Shown one piece after another: positions 1 through 6,924 of a stretch of 46,825 nucleotides of DNA. The stretch comes from an uncultured SAR86 cluster bacterium (GTDB taxonomy: Bacteria > Pseudomonadota > Gammaproteobacteria > Magnimaribacterales > AG-339-G14), in contig CACIUX010000009.1 in the NCBI GenBank assembly GCA_902589965.1, positions 1 to 46,825 on the forward strand, read 5' to 3'. Within the stretch, counting starts at the first letter, position 1; the number at the start of each line of letters is the position of its first letter. The notes below the pieces were generated by a model. That model was given only the letters and a program-made list of their open reading frames with translations. It had not been told where the DNA came from and ran no database searches. Both the position numbers and the translations under genes were made by a program.

Positions 1-429
1 GAAAATTTAATACAGGAAATTCAATCAATTATTTCTAAAGTTTCGCAAGCTTTATCGCTTATTTTAGGTCTAACTCTTTTGTCAGCTTTATTTTTAGTAT
101 TGGCGACTATCCAAGAAAGCTACAAGCAAAGAGAGAAACAGAATGCCATCTTAAAAACTTTAGGTTTAAGCAGAACCATCATGCAAAAAAATACTTTTTT
201 GGAGTACTTAACCATCGGATTGTTCGCCGGAGGACTAGGGGGTCTGCTCGCCTTGATTGCGACATACTTGATTGAAACGTTTGTTTTTGAAATAGATCCG
301 ACCGTTTATTGGGATATTCTCTTACTGGGAATCTTAAGTGCGGTAGTCATTATAGGAATTATTTCGGCAATTTTTACATTTTATCTTTCGACAAAAACTC
401 CAAAGGATGTTTTCAGTAGAGTTTCATGA
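1..429 (+). CDS. FtsX/YbbP-type ABC transporter permease, C-terminal fragment
   Basis: The reading frame is open from base 1, so the gene starts upstream of the window and only about 142 C-terminal residues are visible. It shows the terminal membrane region of an FtsX-family permease: a hydrophobic segment (SLILGLTLLSALFLVLATI), then the cytoplasmic stretch QESYKQREKQNAILKTLGLS, which matches the 'R..K.A.L.TLGLS' signature of YbbP/LolC-like permeases, and then two more hydrophobic segments. Such permeases work with an ABC ATPase, usually in lipoprotein, lipid or peptide export or in envelope maintenance. The substrate cannot be read here. Its stop overlaps the next gene's start in an ATGA arrangement, so the two are probably translationally coupled. 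The family is fairly sure, the role unknown. Confidence 0.8.
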   Translation, partial: ENLIQEIQSIISKVSQALSLILGLTLLSALFLVLATIQESYKQREKQNAILKTLGLSRTIMQKNTFLEYLTIGLFAGGLGGLLALIATYLIETFVFEIDPTVYWDILLLGILSAVVIIGIISAIFTFYLSTKTPKDVFSRVS

Positions 430-1037
430 GCTCAAGCGTCAAATCAGGTCCAATTCCAGCTGGTCGTCTTCAAAGAGGAAGCTCTAGCTCAGACAATCAT
501 ATTTCAAAGTTCCGGCAGGTTCTTATAAGGCATGGTTTGACCATGTCTGTAATAGCAATTGTTTGTCTCTTCGCGCCATTCATATTGGATGGTTTTAATT
601 CTTCTTTAGATAAGTTTTTTATTTTCCCCTCAAGATATTTTGTATGGTTTTTAGGTGTAGCTTTGTTTATTTTTGGGTATTTAAAATTTACCAAAAAATA
701 TCTCAATGTTCGTCAAATTGCTTGGATTAGTTATCTATTCCTAATTTCAGTTGTTGAGGAAATTGGTTTTAGGCTTGGCTTACCGCTTCTTTTTACCTCT
801 GAATTCATTGGCCTAGATACTTTTTGGATAGGAGTTATTCTGAGTAATTTAATATTTGCATCAATACATTACTTCACGCTGCGTTGGAAAATTACAGCAT
901 GTGTATTTACATTTTTAGGCGGCATGGGATTTAGTCGACTTTTTTCGGTAACAGACGATTTGGCTTTAGTCATACTGATTCATTGGGCTGTAACTTTTTT
1001 AAACACACCATCTGCTCCAAAAGGTTTGAATAATTAA
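426..1037 (+). CDS. CPBP-family intramembrane metalloprotease-like protein
   Basis: A 203-residue hydrophobic protein with the motifs of the CPBP/Abi (Rce1-like) glutamic-type membrane proteases: EEIGFR (residues 111-116, EExxxR) and FASIH (144-148, FxxxH). The third motif is usually HxxxN; here it is H186-W-A-V-T190, so threonine replaces asparagine, which may alter activity. About 35 polar, serine-rich residues precede the first membrane segment. The start is the ATG overlapping the permease stop (ATGA), implying co-expression with the ABC permease. CPBP proteins act in peptide or prenyl-protein cleavage, bacteriocin self-immunity or membrane-protein scaffolding; the sequence alone does not say which. 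The family call is good and function is unproven. Confidence 0.7.
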   Translation: MSSSVKSGPIPAGRLQRGSSSSDNHISKFRQVLIRHGLTMSVIAIVCLFAPFILDGFNSSLDKFFIFPSRYFVWFLGVALFIFGYLKFTKKYLNVRQIAWISYLFLISVVEEIGFRLGLPLLFTSEFIGLDTFWIGVILSNLIFASIHYFTLRWKITACVFTFLGGMGFSRLFSVTDDLALVILIHWAVTFLNTPSAPKGLNN

Positions 1038-1097
1038 AATTTGAAAAATTAATTTAATAAAAAGCTTTGTGATCCTTTTTTCTGCTTGAAGACTCAT

Positions 1098-1114
1098 TGA
1101 CATCATAAATGTCA
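1098..1114. promoter_or_regulatory. Candidate operator dyad upstream of the dehalogenase gene
   Basis: A perfect 6-bp inverted repeat, TGACAT-N5-ATGTCA, lies 18 bp before the ATG of the haloalkane dehalogenase gene. Its left arm forms a -35-like TTGACA. A short AAGG ribosome-binding site follows at about 1122. The size and spacing resemble a binding site for a dimeric repressor. No regulator gene is adjacent, so assignment is speculative. Confidence 0.3.
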
Positions 1115-1132
1115 TTATTTTAAGGTTTATTC

Positions 1133-2257
1133 ATGAGTCGTTCGCTTTCGGTTATCTTATTAATAGCTGCAATTTCCATTGCTTTTATTTTTTACCTATC
1201 AAGTCAAAAACCTGAAATAAATTACGATAGATTTAATCTAGTTTCTCCAGGGATTTTAAGAACTCCTGATGAGAGATTTAAAAATTTAAAAGATTACCCT
1301 TTCAAAGCAAATTACATAACGATTGAGGATACTAGAATTCATTATCTTGATGAGGGACCAAAAAACGGAGAGATTATCTATCTTCTTCATGGGGAACCGG
1401 CATGGAGTTATTTATTTAGAAAAATGATACCTGTTCTGGTTGATGCAGGTTATCGAGTTATCGCACCGGACATGGTCGGTTTTGGAAAATCTGACAAATA
1501 CATCTCCGTTGAAGACTACACCCATCAAATGCATGTAGATAAGATGACTCAATTGATAGTGGAGTTAGACCTGCAAAACATCACAGCACATGTGCATGAT
1601 TGGGGTGGGCTTGTTGGACTAAGGGTTGTTGCAGAAGAGCCAGATAGATTCTCTAGAATTATTTCTTCCAATACGTCTTTGATTGCTACTGGAAGGGGTC
1701 TTCTCAATGATATGTTTAGTTTTATAGCTTATCCTCTTTTTAAATTTGTAATATGGTTTCAAGGACCAGCAACTTGGGAAGAATTCATCGGTGGTAATGG
1801 ATTTACAGGTTGGATAAGGTATTCAAAATCAACCGATAACATTGACGTGGGCGGCATAATGCAAATCCTTGGCACTGTTTCGGCTGAAGAAAGGGTTGCT
1901 TACGAAGCTCCATATCCAAATGCAACCTACAAAGCAGGCGCTCAAATATTTCCTTATTTAATTCCGAGCGAATTAAGAAAGAATGAAAAAGCTTATAGAG
2001 ATGTTTTTGAAAATTGGGATAAACCGTTCTTAATTGCCAATAGTGATAATGACCCCGTTACAAGCAACAATCCTAGACTGGTAGAGATGTTAAAAAGAGT
2101 GCCAACAGCTAAAGAGATTATTATCAAAGGACCCGGACATTTTATTCAAGAAGAAGCAGGGCCAGAATATGCTCAATTAATAATTGATTTCATAAATGGA
2201 AATCCTAAAGGTTTTGCAGTAGAAAAAAAATTAGATAACTTTTTGAAATTAGACTAA
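1133..2257 (+). CDS. Membrane-anchored haloalkane dehalogenase (HLD-I/DhlA-like)
   Basis: An alpha/beta-hydrolase of 374 residues with haloalkane-dehalogenase motifs in order: HGEPAWSYLFRK (86-97, oxyanion region; the Glu-Pro-Trp form is typical of DhlA-type enzymes), APDMVGFGKSDK (111-122), the nucleophile Asp156 in HDWGG with the neighbouring halide-stabilising Trp157, an acid in SDNDP (Asp305 or Asp307) and the catalytic His336 in GPGHFIQEE. The Asp after the late strand fits subfamily HLD-I. These enzymes hydrolyse carbon-halogen bonds to an alcohol and halide. Family members are usually soluble and about 300 residues. Here an extra N-terminal hydrophobic segment (residues 5-22) looks like an uncleaved membrane anchor that would place the enzyme in the periplasm. 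A related epoxide-hydrolase activity cannot be excluded. Confidence 0.82.
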   Translation: MSRSLSVILLIAAISIAFIFYLSSQKPEINYDRFNLVSPGILRTPDERFKNLKDYPFKANYITIEDTRIHYLDEGPKNGEIIYLLHGEPAWSYLFRKMIPVLVDAGYRVIAPDMVGFGKSDKYISVEDYTHQMHVDKMTQLIVELDLQNITAHVHDWGGLVGLRVVAEEPDRFSRIISSNTSLIATGRGLLNDMFSFIAYPLFKFVIWFQGPATWEEFIGGNGFTGWIRYSKSTDNIDVGGIMQILGTVSAEERVAYEAPYPNATYKAGAQIFPYLIPSELRKNEKAYRDVFENWDKPFLIANSDNDPVTSNNPRLVEMLKRVPTAKEIIIKGPGHFIQEEAGPEYAQLIIDFINGNPKGFAVEKKLDNFLKLD

Positions 2258-2359
2258 TCAATGAAACACCTACTCTTCTTTTTCTTTGTTTGTTGGAAAT
2301 ACTTTTGTTGAAGATAAGTTTTCATTGAAATCAAGCGCACTTCTTATCTTGAGTAAAAC
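2258..2359. repeat. Convergent intergenic gap with two interleaved inverted repeats
   Basis: This 102-bp gap is the only roomy space between convergent genes in the window. It holds two inverted repeats: TCAATGAAA (2258-2266) with TTTCATTGA (2320-2328), and AAGATAAG (2311-2318) with CTTATCTT (2343-2350). The second repeat's left arm lies in the loop of the first. Neither has a short loop plus T-run, so they are not clear intrinsic terminators. They may still fold at the transcript 3' ends. Confidence 0.3.
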
Positions 2360-2842
2360 CTAATCGATATCAACAATTTTTTTCTTATGTAATCTAGTTT
2401 CAGCTAACAAATCGCTCATGTACTCTTGAAAGAATATGATTTTTTTGTCTTTTAACCTCATTACCATTGCGTAGTTATTGTTGTATTCTCCATTTATACC
2501 ATCCGCTTCTCCCTCAATAGTAAAAACGACCATATCTCCACCAGCTATTCTGTTAGTTATGTTTAAAGTGATGCCATTGGGCAGAACTGCAGGAATAACC
2601 TCGTTCAACCAGGTTGATTCATAAGTTTCTTTATTATATTTCTTACAAATCTCACAGATGCCCATAAATTCAAATTCAAAATCTTCATGAATTAATTCCA
2701 TCGCTACATCTGGATTAGATAAGATATTAGCCCAGAAACTATCTACAACTTTTAAATTTTGTTCTTCAAGTTTATGACCATTAGCCAATATGATTGAAGG
2801 CAATATAAATACAATTAAAAAAAATATCTTTAAAAATTTCAA
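2360..2842 (-). CDS. Secreted NTF2/SnoaL-like protein of unknown function
   Basis: I choose the TTG at 2842 as the start because an AAGGA ribosome-binding site lies about 6 bases before it and translation from there gives a clean signal peptide (KFLKIFFLIVFILPSIILANG). A longer TTG start at 2887 is possible. The mature part, about 140 residues, resembles the NTF2/SnoaL cone fold: a helix with SFWANILSNPDVAMELIHEDFEFEF, a CEICKK stretch, then alternating strands ending in RLKDKKIIFFQEYMSDLLAE. Such proteins bind small ligands, isomerise or hydrolyse them, or act as assembly domains. No catalytic set can be assigned. It converges on the dehalogenase gene, with no proof of a shared role. Confidence 0.6.
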   Translation of the reverse strand: MKFLKIFFLIVFILPSIILANGHKLEEQNLKVVDSFWANILSNPDVAMELIHEDFEFEFMGICEICKKYNKETYESTWLNEVIPAVLPNGITLNITNRIAGGDMVVFTIEGEADGINGEYNNNYAMVMRLKDKKIIFFQEYMSDLLAETRLHKKKIVDID

Positions 2843-2930
2843 AATATATCCTTGTCTTAGAAATATAAGATAGCATGAAAGAAACAATTTAAATATTTGG
2901 TGGGAGACTGCTAAACAAATATTTCCATCA

Positions 2931-3197
2931 TTACCATTTTTCTTTTACAACTATTTTGTTTAAACGATAACTCATTTCCCTGGTGGAAGTTTCATGATTG
3001 GTAGGGTTATTACCTCCACCAACATATTTAAAGTTTTTCATCATCATGCTTGGTGATATATGGTTTATATATTTTTTACTAGTAAGTTTTAGTTGAGAAG
3101 CAAATGCCTCAACCTCTTCTAAAGAACCATATACATAGTGTTTGTTATTTTTTTCATCTATCAAAACAGCTTTTTTTAAATGACAAACACAAGTCAT
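2931..3197 (-). CDS. Small hypothetical protein with an N-terminal CxCH motif
   Basis: An 88-residue reading frame with ordinary, charged protein composition and an AAGGA ribosome-binding site 8 bases before the ATG, which supports it being real. It begins MTCVCHLKKAVLIDEKNNKHYVYG, so a Cys-x-Cys-His cluster sits at the extreme N-terminus, followed by SLEEVEAFASQLKL (likely a helix) and a basic C-terminal tail (RLNKIVVKEKW). No family is recognised. It sits in the same direction upstream of the NTF2-like gene, 89 bp from that gene's chosen start, so they could share a transcript. An opposite-strand frame overlaps its 5' half but has no comparable start signal. Confidence 0.45.
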   Translation of the reverse strand: MTCVCHLKKAVLIDEKNNKHYVYGSLEEVEAFASQLKLTSKKYINHISPSMMMKNFKYVGGGNNPTNHETSTREMSYRLNKIVVKEKW

Positions 3198-3353
3198 CTA
3201 CCCTGTCCTTGATATTCTTTGTTACTTTTCCTTTTACTTTTATTCACGTGCTTAATAGATGTATTTACTTGACTACCGTCCTTAAACTCAACAAAGAGTT
3301 GTCTCTTATGAATGTATAGGAAAAAGAATAAATTGATATTCCGAAGAAGCTTT

Positions 3354-3370
3354 AAAAAAGAATTTTTCTT
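3354..3370 (-). terminator. Weak terminator-like hairpin downstream of tRNA-Phe
   Basis: On the minus strand the sequence AAGAA-AAA-TTCTT followed by TTTT lies about 55 bases past the 3' end of tRNA-Phe. The stem is short and almost purely A/U, so it is weak. It is nevertheless the only stem-plus-T-run I can find in this 225-bp gene-free stretch, which otherwise shows nothing recognisable. Confidence 0.3.
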
Positions 3371-3423
3371 AGCTTATTACAATCCTTTTACAAGAATCTC
3401 GGGCATGTTAACGATGTATTAAA

Positions 3424-3499
3424 TGGTGCCCAGAGGTGGAATCGAACCACCGACACAAGGATTTTCAGTCCTTTGCTCTACCAACTGAGCTATCTGGGC
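3424..3499 (-). tRNA. tRNA-Phe (GAA)
   Basis: The minus strand folds as a complete cloverleaf: acceptor GCCCAGA pairing with TCTGGGC, D-arm GCTCAGTTGGTAGAGC, anticodon arm AAGGA-CTGAAAA-TCCTT with anticodon GAA, variable loop GTGTC, T-arm GGTGG-TTCGATT-CCACC, discriminator A. The 3' CCA is encoded (3424-3426). The gene is 76 nt including CCA. It is solitary, not in an rRNA or tRNA cluster, and no integrase or attachment repeat is seen beside it. Confidence 0.97.
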
Positions 3500-3512
3500 A
3501 ATCGAGCGCACA

Positions 3513-3541
3513 ATATTAGAAGAATCATAAGTTAAGCGCAA
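3513..3541 (-). promoter_or_regulatory. Candidate promoter of tRNA-Phe
   Basis: On the minus strand, TTGCGC (3541-3536), a 17-bp spacer and TAATAT (3518-3513) precede the tRNA. A GC-rich stretch TGTGCGC follows the -10, as expected for the discriminator of a stringently controlled stable-RNA promoter. The hexamers match consensus at only 3/6 and 4/6 positions, but spacing and distance to the mature 5' end are right. Confidence 0.5.
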
Positions 3542-3554
3542 TCGATTAATCGAT
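3541..3554. promoter_or_regulatory. 14-bp perfect palindrome between tRNA-Phe and the sugar operon
   Basis: The sequence ATCGATTAATCGAT is a perfect palindrome centred 42 bp before the ATG of the GPH symporter gene and abutting the tRNA-Phe -35. A TATTAT (3575-3580) close to the symporter ATG could be its -10. The palindrome is a natural candidate operator for a local sugar-responsive repressor, but no LacI- or GntR-type gene is in the window. Confidence 0.35.
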
Positions 3555-3589
3555 AGAAATTAGAATATTTAAAGTATTATGAACAGGGG

Positions 3590-4933
3590 ATGAATTCAGA
3601 AACTTTAACAAACCGAGTAAGGGCAGGGTACGGTATTGGTGACTATGCCATTTGCCTTTACTGGAGCGGTATCGGTCTTTATCTTTTATATTTCTATACC
3701 GACGTGGTTGGCATTTCTCCAATTTTAGCTGGTTGGATTTATGCTCTGGGAATTGGTTGGGATGCGATCACCGATCCGTTCATGGGGTATTTAGCCGAAA
3801 GGACCAAAACAAAAATGGGCAGCTATCGTCCCTTTATTTATTATGGATCGATACCTTTAGCCTTATCGTTTGTTTTGCTCTTTTGGGTGCCTCCTTTTGA
3901 AGGTACTGTTTTGTTTTTATTCTTGATTCTAGTTAATTTAATTCACAGAAGTTGCTTCACCATTGTTAGTGTTCCTTACTCATCATTGACAGCTAGAATT
4001 ACCAACGACAGCAATGAGCGCACAAAATTAACGACCGCAAGAATGATAAGTGCTTCCTTCGGAACGCTTTCAATGTCTGCTTTAGCGTTTCCGTTGATTG
4101 CATATTTTGGCGGAGCCAATGAGGCTTTTGGTTTTCTTTGGCTAGCAATAATCTCTAGTTTGATTGCTATTGCTCTATTATCTGTAACGGTTTATTCAGT
4201 TCGCGAAAAGGTCGATGAAATAGTTACCTCCAATCTTCCCAACTTTGTATCAATTACCAAAACCGTGGCAACCAATTATCCTTTTTGGATAGTTTTCGGC
4301 TGCATTCTCATCTTAGGTTCAACCGGAGTCATGTTTAACAAAAATTTAATTTATTTTGTTAAGTACGGACTAGAACTGCATGAATATCAGGGATTGATCC
4401 TAGGGGTAAGTTCCGGCGCCTCGTTTTTTTCTTTACCTTTTTGGGCGTATTTGGCATTAAAAATTGGAAAAAGGGAGACCTGGTTAATTTCAATGACAAT
4501 CGCTTTCATTGGTCTTTTATTATTTTTCTATTATCCAATTGCTTCTTTAAATGAGCTATTGATCCTTTTAGCACTAATCGGAGTTGGCAATGGAGCCGGA
4601 GGGGTTCTCTTTTGGTCAATGTTGCCTGATACAGTTGAATACGGCGAGTGGAAAAGCGGCATCAGAACCGAATCTTCTCTTTATGGTTTTATGACATTTG
4701 CACAGAAATCATCGATAGCTGTGGCAGCTTTAATCTTAGGATTTTTATTATCGGGCATAGGGTTTGAACCCAACCAAATTCAATCAGAAGAAACCATATC
4801 TGGAATGAAGTTTATGATGAGTTGGATACCTATCTGCGGAATTATAATTAGTCTAGTATTGATGTACTTTTATCCAATAAGCACAAAGTTTCATGGCGAG
4901 CTTTTACAGAGAATAAAAGAGAGGAACGCATGA
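3590..4933 (+). CDS. GPH-family (MelB-like) sugar:cation symporter
   Basis: A 447-residue polytopic membrane protein of the glycoside-pentoside-hexuronide family within the MFS. The N-terminal signature RAGYGIGDYAICLYWSGIGLYLLYFYTDVVG and the loop WDAITDPFMGYLAERTKTKMGSYRPFI (D..TDP..G...D+T..+.G+.RP) are diagnostic; the Asp residues of the first loop bind the coupling cation in MelB. Length is normal for the family. It probably imports an oligosaccharide or glycoside with Na+ or H+ across the inner membrane. Its stop overlaps the start of the oxidoreductase fusion, and a cytoplasmic GH3 glycosidase lies just beyond, so together they form an uptake-and-breakdown cassette. The exact sugar is unknown. 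Confidence 0.88.
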   Translation: MNSETLTNRVRAGYGIGDYAICLYWSGIGLYLLYFYTDVVGISPILAGWIYALGIGWDAITDPFMGYLAERTKTKMGSYRPFIYYGSIPLALSFVLLFWVPPFEGTVLFLFLILVNLIHRSCFTIVSVPYSSLTARITNDSNERTKLTTARMISASFGTLSMSALAFPLIAYFGGANEAFGFLWLAIISSLIAIALLSVTVYSVREKVDEIVTSNLPNFVSITKTVATNYPFWIVFGCILILGSTGVMFNKNLIYFVKYGLELHEYQGLILGVSSGASFFSLPFWAYLALKIGKRETWLISMTIAFIGLLLFFYYPIASLNELLILLALIGVGNGAGGVLFWSMLPDTVEYGEWKSGIRTESSLYGFMTFAQKSSIAVAALILGFLLSGIGFEPNQIQSEETISGMKFMMSWIPICGIIISLVLMYFYPISTKFHGELLQRIKERNA

Positions 4934-6924
4934 TGTCTAAATCAAAAGTAAAGTGGGGAATCATTGCAGCCGGAAGCATAGCTAACGCCTTTGCTCATTC
5001 AATAAAATATTCAGAAAACTCTGAACTCAAAAGTGTTCTTGGAAGAAACGAGGAAAAGGTAAATGCTTTTGCGGAAAAACATCAAATACAACCGTTTACT
5101 GACCAAGAATCTTTTTTTGATTCTGAAATTGATGCTGTTTACATAGCTACGCCACACGACACACACTTTCATTTCTCCATGGAGGCAATACACAGATCCT
5201 TACACGTTTTATGCGAAAAGCCGATTACGGTTAATTCTACCGAAGCCATGGTTCTTATGAATGAGGCTAAAAAGCAAAAGGTCTTTTTAATGGAAGCATT
5301 CATGTACAGGACGCATCCTCAAACTCATGAGATTTTAAAATTAGTGAAAGAACACTTTCAAGATGATAAGGTTCTTATTTCCAGTTCATTTGGTTTCAAT
5401 GCTCCGGTTCCAGAAGATCACAGATTAAGAAACCCTGACTTAGCGGGCGGCGCTATCTTGGATGTAGGTTGTTACCCTCTATCCATGGCCAGACTTATAG
5501 CCGGCACCATTGATGGCAAGCCTTTCCTTGACCCAATCAGCATAGAAGTATCCAGTGAATTAGATTCCACAGGTGTAGACGCAGACTCAACGGCAAAGAT
5601 TACCTTTAATGACAAAATTCAGGCGGAAATTAAAACTGCCATTGTTAACGAATATGCAAATGACTTGATCATAGAATCAAGTGATTCAAAACTAGAAGTT
5701 TCTCAACCCTGGCATTGCGGTCAATTTCAGGACGGGAAATCTTCCATTAAATTAACCTTAAACAATAAGGAATCTGAAATTCCCATAGTTGACGACGTAG
5801 GTTTATTTACTCGAGAAATTAATGAAGCATCTGATTGCATTCTTCAAGGAAATTTAGAATCTGAAGCGATGTCTCACAAAGATACTTTTGGGAACATGCT
5901 GTGGTTAGAAAGATGGTACGTAGAAACTGGCGTTAAGTATCCCCAAAACACCCCGCAAAGTTCGCCAATATTTAGTTACGACTATTCAGCTGTTGAAAAT
6001 ATAAAGAAATCAGCCTTTGAAGAGATTTCTAAAGAAGGCTCTCGAATAGTATTTGGTTGTGATAATCAAACCTCTCAACTTCATGCTTCTACTATGTTTG
6101 ATCATTTTTATAAAAACGGAGGCAATATTTTTGATACTGCCTATATCTATAATTTTGGAAAATCTGACAAATACCTCGGCGAGTGGATTAAAACTAACGA
6201 CTTGTCTGAAGATGTAATGGTTCTTGGCAAGGGGGCGCATACTCCTGACTGTGAACCTAAGTTTATAAAGCCACAATTAGAAGAATCACTCGATAGACTC
6301 ATGCTCGATCGCATGGATATATATTGTTTGCACAGAGATAATGCAGATATACCTAGCGGTGAATTTATTGATGCTCTTAATGAAGTTCGAGATGAAGGAC
6401 TCATATCTTATCTTGGCGCATCAAATTGGACCTTAGAAAGATTCAGTGAGGCTAATGAATTTGCGCAGAACAACGATAAAGTAGGGTTCAAAGTTTTGAG
6501 CAACAATTTTAGTTTAGCCAACATGAACGAACCGGTATGGCCAGGTTGTGTCCACTGTCATGAAGAATTCCTAGACTATTTAATTGAGAACGATATTTTT
6601 CTTTTTCCTTGGTCGAGTCAAGCTAGAGGTTTTTTCCTAGAAAAAGACCTTTTTCCTAAAGCTGAGCATTTTGCTAATCCCACTCTGGAAGAGGAAAAAA
6701 GAGTCTGGCACAGCAAAGCAAATCTTTTAAGAAGAGATAAATGTTTTGAACTTGCAAAAGAATTAGGTTGTCTCCCCATTGAATTAGCTCTTGCCTATGT
6801 ATTGAACAAACATCCAAACATATTTCCACTGGTTGGACCAAGGTCGATATACGAGTCGGAAAGCTGCATGCAGGCTTCAAAGATAAATTTGAGCGAAGAT
6901 CAGCTGGATTGGCTAATTTCCTAG
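4930..6924 (+). CDS. Fusion of Gfo/Idh/MocA oxidoreductase and aldo-keto reductase
   Basis: A 664-residue protein made of two complete enzymes. Residues 1-335 are a Gfo/Idh/MocA dehydrogenase: Rossmann motif GIIAAGSIA (10-18), catalytic-lysine motif CEKPIT (Lys97) and GGAILDVGCYPL (173-184). Residues 350-664 are an aldo-keto reductase with the whole tetrad: Asp402 and Tyr407 in DTAYIYN, Lys434 in LGKGAH and His468 in CLHRD. Both halves should use NAD(P)(H), so one chain could oxidise and reduce a sugar or keto-sugar with cofactor recycling. It overlaps the symporter stop (ATGATG); the second ATG at 4933 has better spacing from GAGGAA. Frame and coding quality are continuous, so this is not a sequencing join. 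The substrate is unknown. Confidence 0.88.
   Translation: MMSKSKVKWGIIAAGSIANAFAHSIKYSENSELKSVLGRNEEKVNAFAEKHQIQPFTDQESFFDSEIDAVYIATPHDTHFHFSMEAIHRSLHVLCEKPITVNSTEAMVLMNEAKKQKVFLMEAFMYRTHPQTHEILKLVKEHFQDDKVLISSSFGFNAPVPEDHRLRNPDLAGGAILDVGCYPLSMARLIAGTIDGKPFLDPISIEVSSELDSTGVDADSTAKITFNDKIQAEIKTAIVNEYANDLIIESSDSKLEVSQPWHCGQFQDGKSSIKLTLNNKESEIPIVDDVGLFTREINEASDCILQGNLESEAMSHKDTFGNMLWLERWYVETGVKYPQNTPQSSPIFSYDYSAVENIKKSAFEEISKEGSRIVFGCDNQTSQLHASTMFDHFYKNGGNIFDTAYIYNFGKSDKYLGEWIKTNDLSEDVMVLGKGAHTPDCEPKFIKPQLEESLDRLMLDRMDIYCLHRDNADIPSGEFIDALNEVRDEGLISYLGASNWTLERFSEANEFAQNNDKVGFKVLSNNFSLANMNEPVWPGCVHCHEEFLDYLIENDIFLFPWSSQARGFFLEKDLFPKAEHFANPTLEEEKRVWHSKANLLRRDKCFELAKELGCLPIELALAYVLNKHPNIFPLVGPRSIYESESCMQASKINLSEDQLDWLIS

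Noticed and set aside
2258-2359. Bidirectional intrinsic terminator
   Set aside because: The two inverted repeats have long loops and no adjoining T-run; listed only as repeats.
3104-3319. 71-residue plus-strand reading frame opposite the small CxCH gene
   Set aside because: Serine/threonine/phenylalanine-rich composition with no start signal; the minus-strand frame has a proper ribosome-binding site.
3424-3499. tRNA-Phe as an integration site for a mobile element
   Set aside because: No integrase, direct repeat of the tRNA 3' end, or foreign-looking genes beside it.
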